Source of the DNA: Bacteroidota bacterium
Lineage (GTDB): Bacteria > Bacteroidota > Bacteroidia > JABEUT01
Length of the DNA: 62,003 nt
NCBI GenBank assembly: GCA_013288345.1
Contig: JABDCA010000014.1
Coordinates: forward strand, 1 to 62,003
Direction: 5' to 3'
The notes below the pieces were generated by a model. That model saw only the letters and a program-made list of their open reading frames with translations. It did no database searches and was not told where the DNA came from. A program made the translations under genes and the position numbers. Below are positions 7,454-15,970 of this stretch, one piece after another. Numbering within the stretch: the stretch's first letter is position 1; the number at the start of each line of letters is the position of its first letter.

Positions 7454-8119
7454 TAAAGCAATAAAAGCGATAAAAATCGCAGCATAAAAAGCCAATACAA
7501 TACTGGACATAACAACACCGGCAATGGCAAAACCTAATCCTCTATATGAGTCAGAATTCTTTTTAATAAATTTAATAGCCCTGACACCATTAACAAAACC
7601 TGTAATAGAAAAAATAGTCCAAAATATAAAGCCGAATATAATATACGCAGCTAGTGATGAATCATCTGCACCCGGAGGATATATAGTATAAATCCCTAAT
7701 GGAATCATTATTATAGGCAGCAATACAACGCAAATACCTAACCAAAAACTTGTCATTGCCTTCTCATATACCTGCTTATTATTCTCAGTCTTTTTTTGTA
7801 AAGAGTCACTTACAGCTTTAACGAGTTGTGTTATTCCTTTCGTTAAAAATTCTTTTTTTATCTTATTTGATTTACTGGCAATTGCTATAGTTTTATTGGG
7901 TATTAAAGATGGTTGCAAATTTATTTCAGTTAACGGTAACACCGTATTACCGACTGCAATTGTTGGTGAATGAGCATTAAGCTTTTTTTCAGGGGTTATT
8001 TGATGGATAGCTTCTATTCTTTGATTTGTTTCTATAGAATAACCCGGCAGATATTTCCGCTTTGTTATATTGCATGAAACAAATACTAATAATAGAATCA
8101 ACAAACAGAATCTTCTCAT
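7439..8119 (-). CDS. lipoprotein with C-terminal three-TM region (DUF4190-like)
   Basis: 226 residues. The signal ends in VSC (Cys16), a lipobox. A periplasm-exposed stretch of about 100 residues precedes three hydrophobic segments (about 127-148, 158-180 and 199-222) with a pattern like DUF4190 small membrane domains (FVNGVRAIKFIKK, GLGFAIAGVVMS). Lipidated proteins with C-terminal spans of this kind are common in Bacteroidota and mostly uncharacterised. ATG at 8119. It is convergent with the gene at 6860-7453. Confidence 0.75.
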   Translation of the reverse strand: MRRFCLLILLLVFVSCNITKRKYLPGYSIETNQRIEAIHQITPEKKLNAHSPTIAVGNTVLPLTEINLQPSLIPNKTIAIASKSNKIKKEFLTKGITQLVKAVSDSLQKKTENNKQVYEKAMTSFWLGICVVLLPIIMIPLGIYTIYPPGADDSSLAAYIIFGFIFWTIFSITGFVNGVRAIKFIKKNSDSYRGLGFAIAGVVMSSIVLAFYAAIFIAFIALLLRL

Positions 8120-8219
8120 AGTGGTTTATCTGTATCAAATATACTGTTTCTACTACAAAACACAAAAGCAAAAGTAATACCAAGCATTACCTTATCTCAC
8201 AAACCTTTAAGTTTACCAA

Positions 8220-8579
8220 ATGCTATTCACCGCCAAATCGAGGAGTGTTCTATTCAAGGTATTTGCAGTTATCTTTTTGTTAACTGCCATTTATCATGTA
8301 GTGGGCATGTTTGTAAAAATCAATGATTCGCCGATATGGAGGCATTTGCTTTTTGTGGGTATAAATTTGTTTTGCATATATGGCTTTTTAAAGCGGCCCA
8401 ACTATTTCGTTTATTTATTTACGCTTCTACTTATTCAGCAGTATTATAGCCATGGCACTAGTTTGGTTCAGTTATGGATTAATAAGAACCAACTAGACTG
8501 GATAAGCATTTTCGACCTGCTGATACTACCCATAGCCCTAATTTGCTTGATAGAGGATTCGAGGGTAAAGCAACAGTAG
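8220..8579 (+). CDS. small four-TM membrane protein, unknown function
   Basis: 119 residues with about four membrane spans (about 9-30, 40-56, 61-76 and 92-110) and little else. ATG at 8220. It stands alone, divergent from the lipoprotein at 7439-8119 with a 100-bp spacer. No family is recognised. A gene is favoured because the frame is dense and its hydrophobic segments are well spaced. Confidence 0.6.
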   Translation: MLFTAKSRSVLFKVFAVIFLLTAIYHVVGMFVKINDSPIWRHLLFVGINLFCIYGFLKRPNYFVYLFTLLLIQQYYSHGTSLVQLWINKNQLDWISIFDLLILPIALICLIEDSRVKQQ

Positions 8580-8695
8580 TAGAAGGTTTGGCACCCTGCC
8601 AATTTTAATTTCCCCTGAAAAATTTGCAAATCAAATTGGGTTTACTACATTTGATTTAACAAGGGTAAAATATTAACTGCCACAAAATCATAAAA

Positions 8696-9154
8696 ATGAA
8701 AAAAACATTATTGAAAACTGCAGCAATTATTGCATTAGGATTTGGCTTGAACGCATGTACTAAACCAAGTACCACTGCAACAACCACATCAACTACTCCA
8801 TCATTTACAGCAAGCATGAATGGTACCAGCACAACCTTTACAGGTTCTGCAACATTAGGTACAAACTATATGACCATTATAGGAACAGGAACCAACTACA
8901 CAATTAAAATATATGACCAGTTGCCAATTAAGGTTGGTACTGCTGTTGCTCTCGGAGCTCCCGGAGGTACTTATGCAGCAGTTACTACAGGCTCAGGCCA
9001 ATCATGGAGCACCAGCAGTAGTGCAACCGGTACACTTACCATTACTACTTACGATACTTCAAACAAATTAATTACCGGAACTTTTAGCTTTAATGCTACA
9101 GGTTCAAGCAATCTGGCTGTTACAAGCGGCTCTTTTGCCAACATAACATACTAA
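8696..9154 (+). CDS. DUF6252-like lipoprotein
   Basis: 152 residues with a lipobox (GLNAC, Cys about 21). A Thr/Ser-rich linker is followed by a compact beta-rich domain: FTASMNGTSTTFTG, then GTLTITTYD, ITGTFSFNATG and VTSGSFANITY at the end. The GTFSF...V-T-x-G-x-F pattern is that of DUF6252, a Bacteroidota lipoprotein family of unknown role. ATG at 8696. It is followed at once by a clear terminator, so it is a single-gene transcript. Confidence 0.8.
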   Translation: MKKTLLKTAAIIALGFGLNACTKPSTTATTTSTTPSFTASMNGTSTTFTGSATLGTNYMTIIGTGTNYTIKIYDQLPIKVGTAVALGAPGGTYAAVTTGSGQSWSTSSSATGTLTITTYDTSNKLITGTFSFNATGSSNLAVTSGSFANITY

Positions 9155-9171
9155 TACAAAAGCTTTTAAAT

Positions 9172-9212
9172 AAAAAGGGACGAAGCGCATTATTGTGTTT
9201 CGTCCTTTTTTT
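9172..9212 (+). terminator. terminator after the DUF6252-like gene
   Basis: An AAAAAGGGACGAA / TTCGTCCTTTTTT stem with one bulged G, a roughly 14-nt loop and a T-tract. It may also serve the converging gene at 9231. Confidence 0.75.
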
Positions 9213-9230
9213 ATTTTTATATACTTCAAC

Positions 9231-11066
9231 TTATTTCTGTACCACTACTTTCCCTTCCGATACAAGCTGGTCTCCGCTTTCGGTCATTACCCTATAAAAG
9301 TAAACGCCTGTTGCTTTAGAGCCAAGGTCAATTGTTAATTGCGAATTGAATGTTGATGATTGCGAATACACTTGTTCGCCAAGCATATTGTAAACGCTCA
9401 CCTGCAATTTTCCGTTGTCTGTAGCCAGGTAACCATTGTCAATTTTCATTGTAAACGAACCATTGTTTGGGTTAGGATACACTTTTACATCGGTATTGCT
9501 TATTATGTTTTGCACTGATGTAGGTGAAAAGCTCGGCACATTAATATTATCGAGGTAAATAATATTACCCCATCCTGAACGGCTTTCGAACGAGAACATA
9601 ACATCGGATTGATTATTTAATGCCGCCAGGCTAACAGAGTCTCTCCTCCAGGCACTGGTGTTAGGTGGCACAAAGCATTTGCCCCTTGTTTCAGTAACCA
9701 CATCGGTACCGGCTGAAGTGGTGCTACCTGTAGTGCAAAGTGCTGACCCACCCTTTAAATAGATATTATGCCATGTACCGCCGCAATTGGTTGAATAATA
9801 AACAGCGAGTGTATCGCCGCTTGTACTACTGCTTGGTTCATAAGCTACATCAAACGACATTTCAGCATTGGTAACTCCGGTAAAGCTATAAGCAGGAGTA
9901 TAAATTTGTTGTCGTTGTCCCGAAATATTAGATACGTTACCACAGTTGGCAGGGAAATACATACACTGCGTACTGTTATATCCTACACTTGTAGCTAACT
10001 CCCATGCGCTGTCGGTAACAACCGGGAAATTCATGGCCCAACCGGTAGGCGGAAAAGTTGCAGACTGGAATGTTTCGCTCAGCGGCAATGATTGAGTGGT
10101 TGTAGCTAATACATGAATATATCCGGCAACAGTAACAGAATCATGCCCTGTGGTTGAGTTAACTACTTCTTTAACATAGTAAGTGCCAGGGCTATTATAC
10201 ACAATACCTGTAGGATTTTGCACCTTAGCGCTCGAAGGGGTAGCACCCTGAAAATCCCATCTCCATGCATTTAGCGTACCAGACGATGTGGTTTTATCGG
10301 TAAAGTTAACCGACATACCTGCACAGCCCGTTTGAATATTTGAAGTAAATGCTACCTGAACAGGGCTGCATGGCATTAAAGCATTAAAGGCCGCAGTGTT
10401 TCCATTAAAAACATCAATATCAACACTTCCGCTGATACCTGAAACAGTACCTGTCCATGAGTATTGGTTAAATATCCATGTGCTCCATGAACCGGTTGTA
10501 CTTGGTGCAGCATTGGGGTTACCCGAATCAGTTGCTATCCAAAGGCCATATTTAGTTGCAGCAGCCTGCATTAAGGAAGAGTAACTACCATCGGTATAAA
10601 TAATAGGTGCAATGCCAGTCGAATCCTGCACCTCTTTACACCATGCTACTACCCAAGCAGTCAACGTTGCACCACCCAACGTTGAAAGAGCAGACTCGCC
10701 AGGGGTATCTTCCACATCGAGCATGGGAGGCATTTCACAATTTGAAATATATTTTTTAGCGATCTTCAAAAAATAAGCAGCCTCAGAGGCCGCACTGTTT
10801 TGAACAGGGTTACAAAAATGGTAAGCGCCCATTTTCATTCCGGCTGCTTTGCCGTTTGTCATATTACTTACAAAACTGCCATCGGCTATACTTATGCTTT
10901 CAGAAGCTTTGGCATAAGCAAATGAATATGGCTTGGGGTCAGCTTTCACGCTTGTCCAGTTAGGGGTACCCTGATACGATGAGATATCAATACCAAATAT
11001 ACTTTGCGCCTGAAGCCCCACACATGAAACAGCAAATGCAGAAATAGCGAGTAATTGTTTTTTCAT
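9231..11066 (-). CDS. T9SS-secreted GH25 muramidase with PKD domain (copy 1)
   Basis: 611 residues: signal peptide ending LQAQ (about 1-20); GH25 lysozyme domain (about 23-232) with catalytic-type acidic positions in GIDISSYQG and MLDVED plus MGAYHF; a PKD domain (about 235-320, WRWDF...SPGTYYVKEVV); a beta-sandwich region (about 330-520) with SFESRSGWG; and a T9SS sorting tail (about 530-611, VYPNPNNGSFTM to VVVQK). It should cleave peptidoglycan at or beyond the cell surface. It lies 11 bp downstream of a small secreted protein gene (11078-11431), and the pair is duplicated at 11543-13732. Own-wall remodelling and attack on other bacteria are both possible. Confidence 0.92.
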   Translation of the reverse strand: MKKQLLAISAFAVSCVGLQAQSIFGIDISSYQGTPNWTSVKADPKPYSFAYAKASESISIADGSFVSNMTNGKAAGMKMGAYHFCNPVQNSAASEAAYFLKIAKKYISNCEMPPMLDVEDTPGESALSTLGGATLTAWVVAWCKEVQDSTGIAPIIYTDGSYSSLMQAAATKYGLWIATDSGNPNAAPSTTGSWSTWIFNQYSWTGTVSGISGSVDIDVFNGNTAAFNALMPCSPVQVAFTSNIQTGCAGMSVNFTDKTTSSGTLNAWRWDFQGATPSSAKVQNPTGIVYNSPGTYYVKEVVNSTTGHDSVTVAGYIHVLATTTQSLPLSETFQSATFPPTGWAMNFPVVTDSAWELATSVGYNSTQCMYFPANCGNVSNISGQRQQIYTPAYSFTGVTNAEMSFDVAYEPSSSTSGDTLAVYYSTNCGGTWHNIYLKGGSALCTTGSTTSAGTDVVTETRGKCFVPPNTSAWRRDSVSLAALNNQSDVMFSFESRSGWGNIIYLDNINVPSFSPTSVQNIISNTDVKVYPNPNNGSFTMKIDNGYLATDNGKLQVSVYNMLGEQVYSQSSTFNSQLTIDLGSKATGVYFYRVMTESGDQLVSEGKVVVQK

Positions 11067-11077
11067 AAGGAATGATA

Positions 11078-11431
11078 TTACTTAACCGGTTCAATTTTCT
11101 CAATACACTTCCAACCCTTACCATTTATGTAATAGGTTACTTTAAATTTCTTTTTGGCATACTTGCGCGCCACTTCATATTGCTGCGCATCCTCTACTCT
11201 TACAATCAAGTCTTTGTACTCTTGATTTATTTCAAAGCTTCTTCCTGTTTCATCTTCCTTGTCTTTTATAAGAACCAGAAAAACTCCGTCAACAGTAACA
11301 GCACACTCATCGTTAAAGGCTTGCGCTTTTGTTATTTTACCTGTAACCGTTTTCGATTCGGTAGCTGTTTGCCCGAAAGAAGTGAAGCCTATAAAAGCCA
11401 GGATCACTAACAGGATTCTTGATTTTTTCAT
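11078..11431 (-). CDS. small secreted protein paired with GH25 muramidase (copy 1)
   Basis: 117 residues: signal peptide ending SFGQ (about 21), then a roughly 95-residue beta-rich domain with TVTGKITKAQAFNDECAVTV, SFEINQEYKDLIV and the C-terminal KFKVTYYINGKGWKCIEKIE. It lies directly upstream of the muramidase gene (11-bp gap) and is a paralog of 13391-13732 in the same relative position. I do not recognise a named family. The conserved coupling suggests a partner such as an inhibitor, immunity or folding protein, but that is inference. A TATATTTG box precedes it. Confidence 0.8.
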   Translation of the reverse strand: MKKSRILLVILAFIGFTSFGQTATESKTVTGKITKAQAFNDECAVTVDGVFLVLIKDKEDETGRSFEINQEYKDLIVRVEDAQQYEVARKYAKKKFKVTYYINGKGWKCIEKIEPVK

Positions 11432-11486
11432 AAATATAATTTTAGATAACAGGGATTAAAACGTATTATTTCAACAAAACTTAATT

Positions 11487-11494
11487 CAAATATA
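11487..11494 (-). promoter_or_regulatory. predicted -7 box of muramidase module 1
   Basis: TATATTTG on the minus strand, about 56 bp before the ATG at 11431. The identical octamer precedes the other two muramidase transcripts (13819-13826 and 34394-34401). Confidence 0.5.
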
Positions 11495-11542
11495 CCCGAT
11501 GAACGTAAAAAACAAACTTGCTCAAAACATATTACCTCCTGA

Positions 11543-13378
11543 CTATTTCTGAACTACCACCTTACCTTCCGCAATAAGCTTATCACCACTCTGGCTCATT
11601 ACGCGGTAAAAATAAAACCCTCCTGCTTTTGCATCAAGATCTATTTGTGTTGTGCCTGGGTTGACAGAAGCGTGATAAACTTGTTGGCCTAACGCATCAT
11701 ATATTTCTATGTTCGTAATTCCTAATTCGTAATTCGTAATTTCTAAATTGAATTGGCCTTTGTTCGGATTAGGATATACTTTAACATCAGTGCTGTTTAT
11801 AATATTCTGAATTGCAGTAAGGGTTGGAGATGACACATTTATATTATCGAGGTACATAATATTACCCCAGCCAGAGCGGCTTTCGAATGAGAACATAACA
11901 CTCGATTGGTTATTTAATGCAGTAAGGCTTATTGAATCTCTCCTCCAGGCTGCTGTACCTGCAGGGGGTACAAAACATGTACCCCTGCTGGATGTAACCA
12001 CATCGGTGCCCTTACCGGTAGTACTGCCTGTAGTGCAAAGGGTAGCTCCACCTTTCAAATAAATATTTTTCCAGGTATTACCACAATCAGTAGAATAATA
12101 AATAGCAAGCGTGTCGCCACTTGATGTACTGCTTGGTTCGTATGCCACATCAAACGACATTTCGGCATTTGTAACACCGGTAAAGCTCACGTCGGGTGTA
12201 TAAATCTGCTGTCTTTGGCCCGATATATCAGATACATTACCGCAGTTAGCAGGAAAGTACATGCACTGAGTGCTGTTATAACCATCACTGGTACAAAGCT
12301 CCCAGGCGCTATCAGTTGCAACCGGGTAATTCATTGTCCAGCCTGTTGGCGGGAAGGTAGCAGACTGGAATGTTTCGGTTAAAGGCAATGAAGCCGATGG
12401 TATTACATTAATATAAGCGGTACTTGTAATTGAATCTTTTCCGGTGGTAGAGGTTACTACTTCTTTTACATAATAGGTACCTGATGAAGCGTAAGTTATG
12501 CCTGTAGGATTTTGCACCTTAGAAGTAGCGGGGCTGCCTCCCTGAAAGGTCCAACTCCAGCCATTTACAGTGCCGGTAGATGTGCTCTTATCGGTATAAT
12601 TAACGGTCATTCCCGGGCAACCCGATTTAACGTTAGAAGTAAAGGCAGGTGTAACAGGAACTGTGGTGCAACCTATAAGTGTCATAAATTGTGCTGAAGA
12701 ACCATTGTAAACATCAGCATCGGCACCACCGCTGCTGCCAAGGCCGGGTATAGTAGCAGTAAATGAATATTGCTTGAAAGCATATGTTGTCCATGAGCCG
12801 GTAGCAGGCGCCACTGTTGTGCTGCCATCCGGGTCGGCAATCCATATCGGGTAACCATTCAGCGAACTATTAAGGAATGCAGCATACCCACGGGTGGTAT
12901 ACAACACAGGTACAATACCCGTTGCATTTTGTACCGTTGTCATCCATAATTGAACCCAAGCGGTTAATGTTGTGCTATTAAATGCGCTCGACAAAGCCGG
13001 CCCGCTGGAAGGATCTTCTAAATCTAACACAGGAGGCATTTCGCAGGCTTTTATGTATGTACCGGCTACACTCAAAAAGTAATTTGCTTCTGCACTGGCT
13101 GTTTGATTTTCGGCATCATTAAAATCGTATGCTCCCATATACATGCCTGCCGTTTCTCCTGTAGTAATGTTCGATACAAAATCAGGATCAGTATAAGTAG
13201 TGCCTTGTGTAGCTTTGCACCAAGCATAGGTATAGCCGTTTGCTTTTACTGTATTCCAATTAATAGGGTCATCGCCATGGTAAACATCGGTACCTAGTAT
13301 AGTTTGTGCATAAACTCCATTCGTAAATGGTAAACTAAAAATTACAAATGCTGAAATACAGAGTAAGTATTTTTTCAT
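11543..13378 (-). CDS. T9SS-secreted GH25 muramidase with PKD domain (copy 2)
   Basis: 611 residues with the same architecture as the proteins at 9231 and 32479: signal peptide ending VYAQ (about 25), GH25 domain (LGTDVYHG, PVLDLEDP, MGAYDF), PKD (about 240-325), beta-sandwich (SFESRSGWG) and T9SS tail (VYPNPNKGQFNLEI to VVVQK). The GH25 N-terminus is the most diverged of the three: DVYHGDD replaces DxSSYxG and YDF replaces YHF, so substrate or activity may differ. The tail contains ITNYELGITN, encoded by a short tandem DNA repeat of ATTCGTAATT type (about 11713-11747). It is 12 bp downstream of its small partner gene. Confidence 0.9.
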   Translation of the reverse strand: MKKYLLCISAFVIFSLPFTNGVYAQTILGTDVYHGDDPINWNTVKANGYTYAWCKATQGTTYTDPDFVSNITTGETAGMYMGAYDFNDAENQTASAEANYFLSVAGTYIKACEMPPVLDLEDPSSGPALSSAFNSTTLTAWVQLWMTTVQNATGIVPVLYTTRGYAAFLNSSLNGYPIWIADPDGSTTVAPATGSWTTYAFKQYSFTATIPGLGSSGGADADVYNGSSAQFMTLIGCTTVPVTPAFTSNVKSGCPGMTVNYTDKSTSTGTVNGWSWTFQGGSPATSKVQNPTGITYASSGTYYVKEVVTSTTGKDSITSTAYINVIPSASLPLTETFQSATFPPTGWTMNYPVATDSAWELCTSDGYNSTQCMYFPANCGNVSDISGQRQQIYTPDVSFTGVTNAEMSFDVAYEPSSTSSGDTLAIYYSTDCGNTWKNIYLKGGATLCTTGSTTGKGTDVVTSSRGTCFVPPAGTAAWRRDSISLTALNNQSSVMFSFESRSGWGNIMYLDNINVSSPTLTAIQNIINSTDVKVYPNPNKGQFNLEITNYELGITNIEIYDALGQQVYHASVNPGTTQIDLDAKAGGFYFYRVMSQSGDKLIAEGKVVVQK

Positions 13379-13390
13379 GTATACAGGAAT

Positions 13391-13732
13391 TTATTTAACT
13401 GGTTCAATTGTCTTGATACACTTCCAACCTTTGCCGTTTACATAGTATGTAATTTTAAATTTCTTATTTACATACTTAGGATTTAACTCGTATTTGTCTT
13501 TGTTCTTAATAAGTATATCCTTGTACTGCTCATTTATTTCAAAGCTTGTACCGGTTTTATCCTGCATGTTTACTATCAACACCAATGGGGTATCACCTAC
13601 TGTTATTCTGTATTGGTCGTTGTATGGGCTTACCGCCGACATTACACCCGTAACAGTTGTAGATTCGGTTTGTGCAAAAGCAGTTAATCCTATAAAGGAC
13701 AAAAGAATCAGAAGGAGCTTTGATTTTTTCAT
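13391..13732 (-). CDS. small secreted protein paired with GH25 muramidase (copy 2)
   Basis: 113 residues, a clear paralog of the protein at 11078-11431: signal peptide ending AFAQ, TTVTGVMSAVSPYNDQYRITV, SFEINEQYKDILI and KFKITYYVNGKGWKCIKTIEPVK. The ending is nearly identical between the two. It sits 12 bp upstream of muramidase copy 2. The duplication of both genes together shows the pair behaves as a unit. Function unknown. Confidence 0.8.
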   Translation of the reverse strand: MKKSKLLLILLSFIGLTAFAQTESTTVTGVMSAVSPYNDQYRITVGDTPLVLIVNMQDKTGTSFEINEQYKDILIKNKDKYELNPKYVNKKFKITYYVNGKGWKCIKTIEPVK

Positions 13733-13773
13733 TGAGTATAATTTTTCAGGGCCAAGGTTAAAAACTACTTTAG

Positions 13774-13797
13774 GTCATGTTGAGCATGTCGAAACAT
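13774..13797. repeat. dispersed GTCATGTTGAGCATGTCGAAACAT element
   Basis: It is related to the element at 16576-16640 (GTCATGTCGAGCTTGTCGAAACAT). It lies in the leader of the muramidase module. Confidence 0.55.
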
Positions 13798-13818
13798 ATT
13801 CCAACAAAAAACCGATAC

Positions 13819-13826
13819 CAAATATA
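13819..13826 (-). promoter_or_regulatory. predicted -7 box of muramidase module 2
   Basis: TATATTTG on the minus strand, about 87 bp before the ATG at 13732. Confidence 0.45.
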
Positions 13827-14264
13827 TTCATTACAAGGCCAAAAAACAAGTGGCCTCTTGTTAAATCCTTCGAATGTCAAAAAACCAGCACTCAGGCATT
13901 ATCAATTTGACTTATCAATTACTGCTAAATCATGCCTAAAACTACAACTGAACTGATTTAGGTATGTATTTAAGCATAGTATTAATAAAATAATTGGATT
14001 ATTAACTAAATGAAGAAATTTGGTGAAAATTTGAAAGAAACTACAACCAACTGATACTAAATACATTACTTTTCTGTTTTCATAAAAACAGAGCTCATTT
14101 TCAATTCGTTCAGTTACCATATTTCGTTATATAGAATAGTACCGGCAATTTATTTTTGAACCTTTTTGTATCTTATATGTAGTATTAGCATTATAGTGAT
14201 TAGTAGTTAGTTAGAACAAAGTATGTTTATTCAGTATTAATAGTTTTATAAAGAAGCGGGGATT
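13827..14264. other. AT-rich spacer without a convincing gene
   Basis: It holds two imperfect copies of an AAACTACAAC...AACTGAT string (about 13940 and 14038) and a small CTGTTTT/AAAACAG hairpin near 14072-14090. A 72-codon minus-strand frame (13902-14120) has no family features and poor composition, so it is not called. The promoter of the gene at 14265 must lie here, but no consensus box stands out. Confidence 0.4.
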
Positions 14265-15533
14265 ATGAGGAAAGCAACGATCTTATTATTTATACTAAGT
14301 GCATTGCAGGGCTACTCACAGTCGAAGCCTGATACTGTAAAAAAAGAAAAAGCCCTGAACATATTTTTAGATTGTGGTTATTGCGATATGGATTTTTTGC
14401 GCTGCGACATACCCATTGTGAATTATGTACGCGACCGTAAAGAAGCCAATGTAGATATTGTAGCATCGGCCGAACAAACAGGTAGCGGTGGCGAGGAATT
14501 TACTTTTGTATTTATAGGCCAGGGCAAGTACAAAGGGCAGACAGATACTCTCCGAACAAATACAACCATGTTGGTTACAGAAGAGGACCAGCGCAAGGCC
14601 ATTGCACAAACGCTTAAAATGGGGCTTATCCGCTATATTGCACAAACACCATATTCGAGCAAGCTAAACATATCGTTCACCAAAGACAGTACACTAGGCA
14701 TGAACTGCCCGGCACCGCCTGCCGATAAATGGAAATCGTGGGTATGTACCGTAAACCTGGGTGGAAACCTTAACCAACAGGAGCTTACGCAGCAAGTAAT
14801 GTTCACGCCATCCATTAATATATCGAAAGTTACTCCGGAATGGAAAATGGGTATAAACGCAAATAGCTTATATATGAATAACACCTATAATATATCGGGC
14901 CAAACAGTAGATGCTATTATGCGCACCGAATCGTTCAACGGTTTTTTTGTAAAAAGTATGGGTGAGCATTTTTCAAGCGGTATGGTTGGGGGTATTAACA
15001 CATCCACAGTAAGCAACTTTAAACTACAGGAAAAAATTGGCCCTGCCATTGAGTACTCTATATTCCCTTATAGCGAGTGTACACACAGGCAACTGCGCCT
15101 GCTCTATTCAGTTTATGGTATTGATAATAGCTATGTTGATACTACCATTTTAGGAAAGATACACGAACGCCTGGGTGCAGAGGCATTAACGCTCTATTCG
15201 CAATACAAACAAAATTGGGGTTCGCTAACGGCGCAAATAACTGCCTCGCATTATTTTTACGATCTGAGAAGATACGAAGTAAATATGAACGTAAACGCCA
15301 ACGTAAACCTGTTCGAAGGTTTTTCTTTGGGTTTCTTTGTATCGCTTAGTCTTATTCACGATCAAATATATTTACCGGCTATAGGGCCAACCGATAATGA
15401 TATTTTGCTAGGCCTTCAGGCGCTGGCTACTACTTACAATTTTAGTTCGGGCTTACAGATAACTTACACCTTTGGTTCTATTTACAACAACATTGTAAAC
15501 CCAAGGTTTAACTTGCAGTTTCCTTATAATTGA
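14265..15533 (+). CDS. conserved outer-membrane beta-barrel protein, unknown function
   Basis: 422 residues: signal peptide ending GYSQ (about 19), an N-terminal domain with DCGYCDMDFLR, NYVRDRKEANVDIVAS and TGSGGEEFTFVFIGQ (about 35-90), then a C-terminal half of alternating strands ending in FNLQFPYN, typical of an outer-membrane barrel. The N-terminal pattern (V-x-D-R-x-x-A-x-V, TGSGG-x-E-x-T) occurs in a conserved family of uncharacterised Bacteroidota proteins. ATG at 14265. It is a single gene with the small membrane protein gene converging on it 6 bp away. Confidence 0.75.
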   Translation: MRKATILLFILSALQGYSQSKPDTVKKEKALNIFLDCGYCDMDFLRCDIPIVNYVRDRKEANVDIVASAEQTGSGGEEFTFVFIGQGKYKGQTDTLRTNTTMLVTEEDQRKAIAQTLKMGLIRYIAQTPYSSKLNISFTKDSTLGMNCPAPPADKWKSWVCTVNLGGNLNQQELTQQVMFTPSINISKVTPEWKMGINANSLYMNNTYNISGQTVDAIMRTESFNGFFVKSMGEHFSSGMVGGINTSTVSNFKLQEKIGPAIEYSIFPYSECTHRQLRLLYSVYGIDNSYVDTTILGKIHERLGAEALTLYSQYKQNWGSLTAQITASHYFYDLRRYEVNMNVNANVNLFEGFSLGFFVSLSLIHDQIYLPAIGPTDNDILLGLQALATTYNFSSGLQITYTFGSIYNNIVNPRFNLQFPYN

Positions 15534-15539
15534 GAAGGT

Positions 15540-15872
15540 CTAATCACTCAACTTGTCAATTATGATCAGTGCGGCAATCCCCCAATATATATATGCCCAG
15601 TATTTCATCTTTATCCAGTAAAACTGATGCTCCACTTCTAATTTCTTTTTATTCCCTTCATTGTCCTTATAATAAGATTCACAAGTAAGGTAAGTCCATA
15701 TGCCGGCAACCAATAAACCAAATGCTATGCCGTAAGCCATTGGTACTTTATTAAAAGACCCTCCAAAATTTCTTTGCAAAATGCCTAATAACATTGCAGT
15801 ACCAAATACACTAGTAACTGCATATACTGGGACAAGTATGCCTTTATTCTTCCATTGATACGGTACTAACAT
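15540..15872 (-). CDS. small membrane protein, unknown function
   Basis: 110 residues from ATG at 15872. A longer frame from TTG at 15899 overlaps a TATATTTG promoter box (15904-15897), so the shorter start is preferred. Three hydrophobic segments (about 10-28, 44-62 and 92-108) flank a charged loop (YYKDNEGNKKKLEVEHQFYW). No family recognised. Confidence 0.65.
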   Translation of the reverse strand: MLVPYQWKNKGILVPVYAVTSVFGTAMLLGILQRNFGGSFNKVPMAYGIAFGLLVAGIWTYLTCESYYKDNEGNKKKLEVEHQFYWIKMKYWAYIYWGIAALIIIDKLSD

Positions 15873-15896
15873 TTTTATTTCATTTATTGAGTAAAT

Positions 15897-15904
15897 CAAA
15901 TATA
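15897..15904 (-). promoter_or_regulatory. predicted -7 box for the gene at 15540-15872
   Basis: TATATTTG on the minus strand, 25 bp before the ATG. It decides the start codon of that gene. Confidence 0.5.
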
Positions 15905-15944
15905 CAAAATATGTAATCTTATATAATTCATTAAATACTATTGA

Positions 15945-15952
15945 TATATTTG
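15945..15952 (+). promoter_or_regulatory. predicted -7 box for the GNAT gene
   Basis: TATATTTG, 19 bp before the ATG at 15971. It is divergent from the box at 15897-15904. Confidence 0.5.
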
Positions 15953-15970
15953 AAAATAGAATAGCTCGTA

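Noticed and set aside
13902-14120. 72-codon minus-strand frame in the spacer before the gene at 14265
   Set aside because: It lies in AT-rich spacer DNA, has odd composition, no promoter and no recognisable family.
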